Origin: Annulohypoxylon bovei var. microspora
Lineage: Eukaryota > Ascomycota > Sordariomycetes > Xylariales > Hypoxylaceae
Assembly (NCBI GenBank): GCA_022836615.1
Contig: MU405211.1
Coordinates: 372,001-436,000 of the forward strand
Reading direction: 5' to 3'
DNA length: 64,000 nt
Shown: positions 24,452-36,388 of the stretch, one piece after another
Position numbering within the stretch: position 1 is the stretch's first letter
Layout: every line of letters begins with the position of its first letter
The notes under the pieces: model-generated
What the model saw: the letters and a program-made list of their open reading frames with translations, nothing else
Databases searched by the model: none
What the model was told of the DNA's origin: nothing
Position numbers and translations under genes: made by a program

Positions 24452-27421
24452 GCCCGGCTTTATGGGAGGTAATAGACGGGTGCCTAGTGACATCCTGGGA
24501 GGATTAGTTCACTAAGCCTGGGACGTTATAAAGGGTCATATAGCGACGGCGTTTTAACGAAAATATACCTCTTATTACCCAACACCCTTGTGTTTTTCCT
24601 AGGGTATGTTCTTCCTAGGGTGGGTTCTACTACCTACAATCACTGCCTCCCGGTCATATCCAATCGAGATACGGCCTGTTGGCCTTTGACCCACCGGCTT
24701 CAATCGTTTCTCAATGGCGCCCAATGAAATACCATTACGACGATCTCTTGCCATACGATTCGCCGTGAATGCCTGCAAGTCATTCCTTAGCATCGTGAGT
24801 GGCCGGTTATAAGTGTTGGCGCATATACCTATGCAGTACACAGGCATCTAGGTTTAGGACTAACACCGCTAACAAGGCATCATGCATCCGCTCATTACTG
24901 CCCGATGACTCCCCCTTTTATACCTCTCTGCCTAAGATACTGTTGCTCTTTGCTTCTATTTCCATTCTAGAACACATCCTCTCCCTGTCTACCTGTTTAT
25001 TCACGTGTCCCATTAAAACACAATGTCAAGATCAGGGCTCTCGAAATCCACATGCATTTGTGTTTTAACTACCTAATGAGAGCCTCTCTCGGGCGTCAAG
25101 GCTCTTGCCCCTATCGCTCAGCCGTACTAGTTAGACGAGGACTGATCAATGAGGGAGAAAGAATTTGAAAGGGGTAATGGTGACGGTACTCTAGAATAAC
25201 AGCTGAAGAACCGTGATGCCTATCTTTAATATTGGATATCCAAGATCAGTAGTGATGGTGGATCCCCGATCGATCTTAACCCACGATCCTGTCTGCTCAT
25301 TCCCGACTACAGACGAGAATCGACGCCCGTTTCGAATATAGTTCAAGCTACTGCTACCGAAATGAATAATACCAGCCAACATGCGAATATCTTGTATCTA
25401 GGCATTTCGGAAGACGAGACGACCATATCCCCTAAGATTGGGGCCATTCCAATCTACTTAAGGTTCCTTTTTCTTCCCCTATGCGATATGTTAACAACTC
25501 ATACAGTAACTCCATAGGACAGGTTTATGAAATCAAATGACCCATCTTCCATTTCATTAACAAATCCTTCTCTAGTATTCTAAGTCGTCTAGTTGCGAGG
25601 ACTGTAAAAAAGACTTGTGGGAGCCCCGATGATGAGACAAGCCGAAGGAATTCGATACAGTCATAAATATGAGCTGGATATATTTAGCAAGATAGGGGAC
25701 CCAATCCCCATCCAAGAAGATTCAACCAGAAGCCGATGTCGCGAAACGTTATCTGGGGGCCATGAACTCGACCTGCCGACTGCTAGCGCTGAAGCGTGAG
25801 CCATCTCAGGAGAGGCAAGGGCAAGGCTGGAGAGACACACCCGAGAATCTCTTTAGAACCGATTTGTCCCCCTTAAGCTTAAAATGCTATAGAAATGCGA
25901 GCTCTAAAAGAGATTGGGAACAACGACCTGAATAAAATTAGCGTTATGATACGACACGATACTTGCTATAGTAAGGTGGAGGTGGAAAGACTCATGATCG
26001 GTCTTCTAGGAACTTCACCAAGCCCGTAAGCCCGTACATACCATCGATATAACCCATTATCAACGCATCGATACGACATTGAAAAGGGGTAGACACCGGT
26101 CCGATTAACATGGACAAGGCGACCACAGACAACGAACAACAGCGAAGGACGCAGGATCTTAGAAGCCAGCCACGTCAAGAATCTTTAAGAAAAATAAAAC
26201 TGCGAAGATCTAGAAGCCCATCCGACGGCGTCGAAGCAACACGAGACCTAATTAACCGCAGCCGCGCTTCGTAGCACCGCAGGATCTACAGGGCCGGCCG
26301 TTTCCCCTTAACGCCACACACCCGCCAGAACGCTAGCCGCTACCTAATTCTCAGTTTGTACCGGTACAAGGCCACGAACGGGGCTTATAACCCAAGACAT
26401 AGAGATATCAGCGTCCATACGACTCCCGCCATACAGCCCAGATACCAAGAAGTACCCCCCCCCCCCACGCACGAAGTAGTAGTCGCCGATGTCGACGGAG
26501 AAGAATACCTACTTCTTCCCCAGCCAGCCATCCAGCCAGCAGCACACCCACCGCCCATCGCGCCGCACCCTGCGGCCGTAATGCGCGTGCGTGCCCCAGG
26601 TTCCTGCCTAGGTAAGCAAGCAGACCAGCCAAACCTCGCGCCAGTGCCTACGAAGACACGAGCCTCATCGCCAGCAGAAAACGGCTCCAGCCACCCCTTA
26701 GCCGTCCGCCTCGCGCCCACGCGGGCCTTTTGGCCTATTGGTTGCGTGCCCCCATCCCGCGCCTATCCGCTCACCCGGGCCGAGGGTGGTGCTGCGTCGC
26801 TGGGTGCCCCCTTTTTTTTTCGAAAGGCGGTCTGTCCAGACGCGTGGTGCTGAGACGGCGTGCCTCGACAGGACGGCGGGCTTCCGGCCAATCGGACGGT
26901 GAGGAGCGCAGGGGCGAGCGGCGCCTGCTGGCCAGTAGGTGGTATAGGGCGGGCACCTGCAGAGCGGAAATGAGATGCGTGTATGTGTATGGGATGGAAT
27001 GGGATAAGATGGGAAGGGGAGGGAGGGAATGCGGTAACCTACGGCGAGGTGTGGACCGAGACCGCCAGTTTGGAAGTTTGGTTTCCCCCCCAAACTCCCC
27101 CTACCTACCGCTCTACGTGCTTATTAGCGAGGAATTCTCCGGTTGGTTGATGTTACCTGGGTAGCAAGGGGTCGATCGATCTGCTCGACCGCCCCGGATT
27201 CGCGGAAGCGGCAGGGAGTGGTACGACATTTTTTTTTTTTTTTTGACAAAAAAAATATTTTGGGCTGCGTTCCGTTTGGTGTTCGAATCGGGGAACCGCT
27301 TACATACTTCCTCGTCTGCCTCGGGGTAGGCTGGGGTTGTGTGGTTGGAGGAATGGACACGTCAATGCAAGGTGCGCAATGCGCAGATCTTCTGTTTTTT
27401 CCGCGGTTGTCTTTTTTGGGG

Positions 27422-27454
<33 letters not shown>

Positions 27455-28699
27455 CCTTTCTCAGGGCTAACTACAGCGTCGACGGCGCGGTGTGGTGTGC
27501 GTTTCAAGAAGACGTTGCATTTCGACACCTTAGGATTCTACTCCACGACCTTGGGGGTTGGAGTATGCGTGCCTATGCAATGGGAAGCCCTGGAATCCAG
27601 GTACCTAGGGGGTACTTTTTCAAGAATCGAGTTGATTATGCAACTTTTTTTTCCCATTGTTTTTTATGCTTTCTCATATTTATTTATTGGAACTATTTCG
27701 GGCTCGGCTGCAGCGGGATCGGGTACTCGCATTTAGACAAAGCGGCTCAGTAGCAGCATGTTGTTTGCTACGTACCTAGCTTACATCTCCGGACGAACTC
27801 TCCACTCGTTTTCTGTTTTGCCCCAGGCGATTGCAGCTACCTACATAACTAAGTTGCACAAAAATAAATTCCCGATAGCCTGGCTACCGAACTTGTGGCC
27901 ATGCATGCGGGCCCAAGTGGGTGGTTAGTGGTAAAGCCATGCCGCGCGGGCGGGCAGAGAGGATGAGGAGAAAATAGGAAGAGACCGCTTACGGATATGG
28001 CCTCCCCCGCGCCTGAGTTGCGTTGAGTTGTCTGAGTCAGAATGGGGGCATCTGTGGCGGTGCGGAGAATGGGAAGCGAGGAAATTGGGGGTTAGGCGTC
28101 GATGGGTGGTGACCGCGGTATAGGATTTCTCACCGTTCCCACCTGCGGTGTGATGAAGCACGGCGACCGTAATAGTGGTTGCGCAATGCAAGGCCAGCAT
28201 GTACAATGAGGTATTAGGGGTTCGCGACTGAAGGCTTGAGATCAAGGGGCTAGCTATATCGATGGCATGGCTTGGACTTGTCATCGTCGCCGTGGTCACT
28301 CTCGAAGTTAACTAAAGATCGCGGAACCACGAGCAACTTGGGTATACGTTGGGCCTCGACCGGCCGTCACCGAGAAAAGAATGTGTCATGGGATAGGAAA
28401 GAATCGCATCCATTGGAATTACACTATCGTCCATTACATGATCCTCCTGGAGAACAATTGCCGTAACGCCACATGGCTGCTTTTGATGAAACACTGATCT
28501 CTGTCAGACCACCCGCCCGAGTACCTGTGCTTTTCGTGACCGCCAAGGGGTAATGGGAATTGAACCATGACAGTAGTAGGACATGGGAATTATTCATTCG
28601 AACCAAGAGCAGAAAAGAAAAGCCAAAAAAAAAAACCCCCCCCCGTGTCGAGACTCATAAAATACATCAAGGTCATCATTTATATCATCGTTATCTCCA
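24452..28699. other. gene-poor region with GC-rich island and homopolymer tracts
   Basis: 4.2 kb without a gene I can support. 24452-26300 has only short, featureless ORFs. 26340-27150 is GC-rich and Pro/Ala/Arg-coding in several frames on both strands (ORFs up to 165 codons overlapping head to head), which is what base composition alone produces. T-tracts lie at about 27231-27244 and 27427-27454, and an A/C tract near 28625-28644. Short AT-rich remainder to 28699. Confidence 0.5.
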
Positions 28700-29422
28700 T
28701 TAAGCATCCAAAATATCCTCGTCCGGAATATCGCTAGCAAAGCTAGTACGGGGGTCAGCCGGGATGTTGTATTGCCAGCTCCCGGCATCCCGGATCATCT
28801 CCGAAGAGAAATCGTCCGGGGTTGACGAAACGAGAACATAATTGTTGGTCGTCGTCGATGCCTGACTCCTAGGACCCGAAGAAAGTATCAAGTGACTCGT
28901 ACTCCAATTGTTGGCCGAATCAGGTTGAAAGTTGTTGAACCCCACTTGGTGAGGTGCCCAGCCGTTGACATTGTTGCCATAGTACCCAGTCTCGTAAGTA
29001 CGGTCGTGGGCGGCGATGGCTTGCATGGTCAGGCGTTCGCGGTTCCCGTCGTGGCGGTCATAGTCGTGGTTATAATAGTAGGCCAAGTCGGGACGAGCAA
29101 TGAAAGGATCGCCGGCTTTCAAGGTGCTCTCCGTGTAGGCCGTCGAAGGGGTATACGGGTTGTGCGTATAGTTGCCGTTACCCCTATCCATCACATGTCC
29201 GGATTCGGATGCGGCGTTGTTAGTTTCAATCGACCTGAATCGCCTTGGCTGGGTGTTAGAGCCACCAGGTTGAGTCGACGAGAAGTTCTCGTCGTTGAGG
29301 TGCGGCGGACGATATTCGGTGTGGTTGGGAGTATAATAGTTTTCTTCAACACACCCTCCGTCCGACTCGGAAGCCCGATCGGCAGGGAAGGTTTTGTCGG
29401 ACGCAGACTTTCCAGAAGGCAT
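28700..29422 (-). CDS. Hypothetical protein, possibly lineage-specific
   Basis: Single ORF that could start at 29476 or at the second ATG, 29422 (MPSGKSASDKTFPADRASE), giving 240 residues. It is hydrophilic, rich in Asn, Ser, Tyr and Asp, with low-complexity stretches (for example YYYNHDYDRHDGNRERL) and an acidic end (SDIPDEDILDA). There is no signal peptide, helix or recognisable domain. A 234-codon ORF lies antisense to it, as expected from its composition. The Asn/Asp/Tyr-rich sequence looks disordered. It may be a real orphan gene or a chance ORF. Confidence 0.4.
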   Translation of the reverse strand: MPSGKSASDKTFPADRASESDGGCVEENYYTPNHTEYRPPHLNDENFSSTQPGGSNTQPRRFRSIETNNAASESGHVMDRGNGNYTHNPYTPSTAYTESTLKAGDPFIARPDLAYYYNHDYDRHDGNRERLTMQAIAAHDRTYETGYYGNNVNGWAPHQVGFNNFQPDSANNWSTSHLILSSGPRSQASTTTNNYVLVSSTPDDFSSEMIRDAGSWQYNIPADPRTSFASDIPDEDILDA

Positions 29423-29476
29423 GTTGAAGGATGGAAATATTTGGAAGTAAAAAAGGCTAAGGGGGTTGAAGGGCAA

Positions 29477-32400
29477 CTATCAGATAATATGAAGACGAAT
29501 GGCTGCTCGAAGGACGATATTAGTACTGGACCAGATACCCTCTTGATCCGGAGCAAACGTACTTCGTGTGACACGGAGCTTCGGTTGTTGGCATGAAGTT
29601 AAGTAGGAAAGCGATGTTTTCGGAACGATCCATCCACAGGACACCGCCTCTACTTGAATAGATGGGCGTGAGACGCTACCTAGGTCTGATATCTATGAAG
29701 CTAGGTTGGTGTGTACCTAGTAAAGTAGGTATGGTATATGTCTGTATAAGTCGTTGAATAGTAGGATAGTAGCTATGTATTCCGACTTGTTTTCAGCTTT
29801 CTCTAAGAAAGTGTACTGATGAGGAGGATCTAGGAAAGAAACAAGCGGGAGAGGGACGGGTTATGTAGCCCGAGATCAAGTGCCGAGTACCTATGTCCTA
29901 GTTCTATGTCCTTCTAGTTTATTATATTGGATTTTATCAGAGATGCCTGAGCCCAACGACGGATCCTCAACTTTTTATGTATTTTTAATAGACTTTTAGG
30001 GTTGGTTTGTGGCCATCCCGTTCTGTGTGACAGAGATGGGCTCGAGTACCAAGCTTTCAACATAAGCGGGCTATGCTACACTTGCAGCCTCCATGTATCA
30101 TGGGTGTTCGTAATGGGCGTCCGTACCTAGGGACCTTATTTGACAAAACCAACGAATACTTAGTATACAATGGGAGTTCTTCTTACCGTACCTCTCCCTG
30201 TATCGTATGTATATGCATACATATATACGTAAAGTAAAGTACAATACAAGATACTCGAATCTTACAGGCCACCTACCTGGAGGAGGACTTCATATTAGTG
30301 GGGATAAGAATGAATGGCTACAATACCTGGTCTAGTGTTATGCCGCCTCACTTTTTTTTGTTTTTTTTTATTTCGTTTTATTTCTGGTATGTAATAAGTG
30401 AGTAACCTAATATTCTATTTCATCCTCTTGCATCAATGATCATCTGGTGAGGGTTTTTTCCTCCTTCTCTGCATACTCCCTACCTGGGTAGTTGCAGTAA
30501 AACGGCCAAGCAATGAGTGCGCTACCGTAAAGAGATAGGCGCTGTACCGGTATGTAGATACGAATTAGGATAAGGCCAGACCGGTTCGACATCCTTGCCG
30601 TATCTGGACGGTCGTCTGAGCCCGACCGGGCAGAGAAAGAACGTATCACGGAACATCAAACGCGTTTAAAGAACGAAGTAGGGAATTTCCAATAAGTAAG
30701 GTCCGGTATTCCCGGTAACGGTTTACATTACAAAATGTACTAATACGCTTTATACATACGCTTTATATGTAAATGTCGGGCTAGAATTCTTACCAAGTAG
30801 TCGAGCTTATTAGGAAAACTTAGTATATTCTCGGATGCAAACCCTTAGCCATCCGTTTTGACAGATTGGCTCCAAGTATGCAACAAAGCTTCTTATGACT
30901 GTATCATCTGCTGCTTCGCGCATTATACATCTGCAGTATGATCATGCTCGCCATGCATAGTATGAGCAAGGTTAAGGCATTATGAGATGAGGCAAGGCAA
31001 ATATTTTTTAAAATACTTCGTCCGACGTGTTCGGTTCGTTCGCGGGACGCAGCATCGAAGTATAGATATGTACCTACCTAGGTACCTAGGAAGGTAGGTA
31101 GGTAAATCATCCAACAAGGACGAATAAATCACATTGGATGCATTATCATCTAGCCTGCTGATCTCAAGAGTTCAAAACTACCTACATAAAAGCTGTCGTT
31201 AAGTCGAAAGAGTGGGGATTTAGCAACCTCTTGCTACATGGTGATTATTTTAAAAGATATCTGACGCGCAATGACATTGAAACATGTGCCATTGAGCTAC
31301 ATACTACTTGCCTTGCGTGCATGAATGTTCCAGGAACATGGTAGGCCAGAGTTGCAAGTGTCTCACCTGTAGGCAAAACGTAAGAACAACGCTGGCTGGA
31401 GAATAGAGATCTAGGACTCACTCGCTCGTCCTATTTGCCGACATCGGAATTGTGCCTAATCTGTGTGCTATCCTTTTTTAAAACCAGGAGATTTAGGTAT
31501 GTACGTAGGTTGCGCAACTAACTAACTACCTACCTAGGTGCGCATCTCAGTATGGGATACTTTAGAAACTGAACTAAGCTAAGGACAAATAAACAAATAT
31601 ATGCCAAGAAGTAGTACTAAAGAAACAAAGACTGGATATGCGTCAGCACCCTCGATCTCATCAACCTCCCTTATTGGAGAATAATTCGAGACCGGGAACT
31701 TGGCAAGGATTGGTGAACCAACAGGGTCGGGTAGACGATTCTCAAGATTCTACCTAGTCCCAAGGATATGGCACCGCTTTTCTCATCTCGATTTAACCAT
31801 GTACCTAAAGACCACCTACCTAGCAGCCTAAATAAGTATTTTATACTGCTATGTGTAGGTTATGTTATAGTGACTTCTTTCCGGTGAAGGTCTTATATGT
31901 TGGTTCTATGTATGTATAACTTAATCCAGATTAGAATTGGTATACGACTGTTGGTTAAATACTAGGTATATAGTATTAAGGTAGATAATTATTTTATTGT
32001 CGTAAAGGGGGGAGGGGGGAAGCGTAAAATCGTCACGCAACGAGGGGGAAAAGCGCCGCAATGTCAAAATCGTCTCGCAACGAGAAACATATCTCAAAGC
32101 AGTTCACCGAAAATGCATGTACGAACACGTTTCTCTCCGTCTTTAGGTAGCTAGTATTTAGAGCTACCGGGATGCTACTATCTCGTGACGCCAATGCATG
32201 GGAATGGCGATAATAATAACATCAACAGTAATAATAAAATCCAGGTTTCTCGAGACATATCCCTTTCGACGTTTGTCGGGGTGGCTTGGGTCCAATTTTT
32301 TCAATCTACTTGCGATACCGAGGTGACAAGTCTAAGCTTCGATGGCAAGGTAGTAGTAACATGGAGAATGTCGCAGAGCACACAAAGAGATTCATACATA

Positions 32401-35400
32401 GAGAAGCACACCGCCACATCGCCTCGCTAATGTACAGTCTTTATTCATGTGCAGCAGCATGTGTCGTCCCATACCTAGCTCTTCATGCCCCGGAACCTCG
32501 TGGGCAAAATGCTTACTCCTTGCCCGGTAACTAGGGTAGCTTGTTAAACATCCCGCATTGGATCGATCCATTGATGTCTCGTTTGCCTGCCCTACCTAAT
32601 TGGTCTGTCTCTGTGTGTAACATCTATGAGCCGATGGATGGATAAGCGCGCGCTTTGGCTACTTACTTCAGATGGCGATACGGTATTCATGCGTTATCTT
32701 CTGCCCAGCTACTATGCTAAATACCTACCTACCTAGGTATACATATAAATCTACTCCTAAGTACCTAACTGGATACATACGTCGCTGTATTTAGAAATAT
32801 CGTAGTATATATAAATATATATCGGTTTTTGCTCAAATTAAGAAGAATAGCAGAAATATTAGGATTCGGGTGGGCGAGGATTGATTGATGCGGAAATTTA
32901 AAACGGGCTGAACGGACTGTTTTTTTTTCGGGGCCATCTTAAGCATTACTAAATTATGAAGGTATTGGTACGGACCATCTGTAAAAGTGAAACTTTTTTT
33001 TTTTTTCAAATCGAGACCGGTAGGCTTCCCTAAGACCAAGTATTATGGAAGAACTAAACTCTTGTGTTTTTGACTAAGCACACTTGTAAAAGTAAGGGAC
33101 GCTATGCTCTAACTCAGTATATGGAGAATGATACTGTTGCGTTCGTTGACTGCTACGGTACTGTCTACCTAGGTAGTTGAAGCTCGTACAAAAACAAAAC
33201 AGAACCGTTTAAGTCCTACCGTAGGACTCTCGGATACATACCTAGTAACATTCTATGAATACGTACCTTAGGTAGTATGTAACGTACGCAAGCCTCTAGG
33301 ACTACATGTTAACCTGTTCCTTCAAATATATTCAGGGCAGACTTACATTTGTAATCTCAACTAGGGAAATATGGCAGATCTTTGCAACTAGCCAGCTAGC
33401 TAGCAAAAAGAGGCAATTAATTTAATTTGAACCTGGAGAGTCTTGAGATAAGCTCTTCAACAAGGTTCCCTATGGCGGATCTGCTCCCCCTTTCCTCCTC
33501 GGCCCCGTCAATCATGTGTGCGGCCAGTTCCGGTCCCGCTTGTCAGCCTTAAAAAACAGCGTAAGGTGCACGCCTATGGCTCTTCTAGAATGTTTCTAGA
33601 ACATTTTGATCTTGCAGGGGTTAGATTGAGTTTCCGATTTCCTTCTTTGTTGTGCAAGGGGCCCTTGACACTGCCTATCGTCAATATTGGCCCAATGTTG
33701 CCGACTGCGTTCACGACTAGGTAGAACTTGAGCTTATTACTGGTACGTCACAAATTGCCACTCGACTTGGCGTTTTAGAACGCGACAGGTATGTAGGTAG
33801 TTACCGGACGCTTCTTTCGTGCGTTGAGTAGGTAGTATCAACCGTTAAACCGACTTTCGAGGAACACCATGCTGTGATGCGCAGCGTGACTACTACAGTG
33901 ATTAAGACATTACCGCGACGAAGAAAACCAAGGCGGGTTATTTTTTTTCTCGGATTCACTGGTAACAACCTACAAATAGTGTCATGAGGAAAAGGGGTGA
34001 AACACCTTAAGATGCAGCTATTGTTTTCTTACTATCTTCTCAAGTAAACTACTTATGCATATGCAGGCGAGAAGCAAAAAAGTCGAGACAAGCGTCACTT
34101 TCGCAGTCACCAGGCAGGGTAGTCCACTAGCCAGCCTCGACTATCTATTGACCACCTTTATCCACTTCTGTAATCCCCGGGTTCAGTTCTACGCACTTAT
34201 GTAAGTAGTACGTGATGATAGCCGTCCTACTTAGCGCCCACACCAATGTAGCTGAATATATTCTAATATTCTTGGCCTGGATCTCAGAACACCATGCTAA
34301 GAGACACCAGACATGCATACCCCTAATACCGTGCAGTTCTATCTACGTACATGTATGTAGCATGTACGTAGCCTACATGTAATGTACGATGGCTATGTAG
34401 TGTATGTACGATTTCTCAAACACCCACTTCTGACTGTCCCGAGGACACTAAGACCTGCATGTCTAGAACCTGTAAGGAACCGAATAAGGTAAAAAACTGG
34501 AATCTGAATCAATGCCGCGCAATTCGATGTACACGATGTATGTAGGTATGTATGTATGTACCTATGCAAGGAGCCAAGACATTAATGACTATAGTAGGTA
34601 TATATGTAAATTACGTGCACCTCTAAAACAGTAGGATGATAGAATCGCGATCCTAATATTACGACGCAAATCATCGTCGTGTCCAAGATCTCGGAGCTAT
34701 GACTACCTACTTCGTCCAGATCGTCCTCGCGATTTTTTTTTCTCACCCCACCTTTGCTTCCCCCTGCCCCCCTATCTCCAATGTCCCCCGCATCGAATAG
34801 GATGTATTCCCTATAAGTGTCGCACAAGTAATAAGATGTAGGTAAGGTATGACAACGGCAGCTGCGGCAGCAACGGGTAAACGGAATGAAGTGCCATGTT
34901 CCCTGTTCCTTGCTTTTGATATTCAAACCCTGGCCATACCTACATACTAAGTATGTGCCATACCTACATCCGGAAAGGGAATGCTTCTCGAAATGTTCTA
35001 AAGTTCTTTCAGCTGGGGCTGGACGACGGACCGGTAGAGAAGTGCTAGGTAATAGGCGACGCCGGCTTCTGCATGCTACCCTTTTCGATAGCCTCGGACG
35101 AATCACATCGAGTGTGAAAAGTCCCCAAATAAACCTTGCCCAGAGAAAAATGAGACTTTGGCGTCGCAAGCATGGCATCCGACTGCTTTCGCTGATTCCG
35201 TTACCTGCCTCATACATCTTCCAATGGCCACACTCTCGGACTAGCAGCGTAACGGCGACCTGGCGATCTAAACCAGCCAACCTATGAGGGTGTCCCGTGT
35301 CGTACGTAACCGCCATCCATGGATCTAATCTAATCCATGTCGCGTCACCAAACCTACATATATCGACCCAACCCAGCCAGCCGACCTATCCCATCTCGTC

Positions 35401-36388
35401 CCGACATACGTCTATCCCCCGATACCCGTGTCGCATCTCGTAATAATCGCCACCCAACTCACCGCCACAACTTGGGATGCGGCTCTGCTCCGGCCAGTGG
35501 CCTTTCGCGACTTGGCACGCGTTTCCTGTCTCTTAGCCCCGAGTCAGCGATTGTGTCACGCATTACATTTCGATTCGCAATTCGCGAACCATTAATCCAC
35601 GTTTTGTGGTTTTTATTTCATTTTTTTAATATTGCGTACATGAATGCCAGTTTAAGCCCACACTACTTAGGGATACACGCGAACCAATACCTTGAGTATC
35701 TATATGCGAATCCTGCTTTTCCCCTAATTACCCTGACTACCTATCTAATCTAGCACGCATCGTGATTTACACAAAAGGTCCTCCCCCAAGCCACGTCAGA
35801 AAACGGTAGGCTTCGAGAAGGTCACCAGGCTGGTTTCCATGCATGAAGCCATGCAGCTAGCTTAGGCACTTGCATAACTACGTACCCTCAACACCCTGGT
35901 TCGAACTCCGCCGCCCGATTTCACGTATGCGCGGTACATATACGTCCCATCTGCAGCAGCCCAAAACCAGTTCGCGCCCCAATGAGTGCCGCTGTATTAC
36001 TTTTCCCCGTCATAACTCTGATCTTTACCTTATACCGTGGGGCGGCCGAGGCTGCGTTTAGTCAGATAACCTGTGCCGCCAATGTGCATATCCGTATTAT
36101 ATCGCATCGGGCAGCAGTAGTGGCAGCAGCAGCAGCATCGTCCGGGTGACCAACCGAGTCTAGCAGCGTGCGTTCTTCGAGGCTGCCTTGGCGTCTTCGG
36201 CCCTTGTCTCAGTCTCGGTCGCCCAGCTCGTAGCATAAGACGATATCGGACAGCTCTAGCTCTAGCTCTCTTCCCTCCCCTATTCCTTGGCCACCCCCTT
36301 CGCTTTCGCGATCTCCCTCCTCCCTTCGCTCTTCCCTGCCCCGTCGCCACTCCCCTCCACCGTAGTCGTAGGAATAGCGCGGGACCCC
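29477..36388. other. 6.9-kb gene desert with many TACCTAGGTA-type palindromes
   Basis: No gene I can support. The sequence is AT-leaning and dotted with copies of CCTAGGTA/TACCTAGG and (GGTA)n or (CTAC)n runs, the densest at 31065-31105 (overlapping palindromes) and again near 31525, 32725, 33165, 33785 and 34545. An ORF of 244 codons at 34582-35316 (-) with overlapping plus-strand ORFs has no recognisable features. The stretch 36110-36390 is CT-rich on the plus strand, just 3' of the patatin-like gene. Confidence 0.5.

Noticed and set aside
26356..27164. Several 130-165-codon ORFs on both strands
   Set aside because: They overlap on both strands in a GC-rich, Pro/Arg-coding island; no start context, domain or splice structure supports any of them.
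27143..27753. 197- and 138-codon ORFs reading through poly-T tracts
   Set aside because: Long Phe runs come from T homopolymers; no plausible protein.
28545..28575. GGTTCAATTCC, a perfect B-box, on the minus strand
   Set aside because: T-stem does not pair and there is no acceptor stem or anticodon arm; not a tRNA.
28892..29596. 234-codon plus-strand ORF
   Set aside because: Antisense to the hypothetical ORF at 28700-29422; Val/Gly/Arg-rich shadow without features.
34582..35316. 244-codon ORF on the minus strand
   Set aside because: No domain, odd composition (Arg/Cys/Tyr mixed), overlapping long ORFs on the plus strand, no splice partners; looks like chance in a low-stop region.
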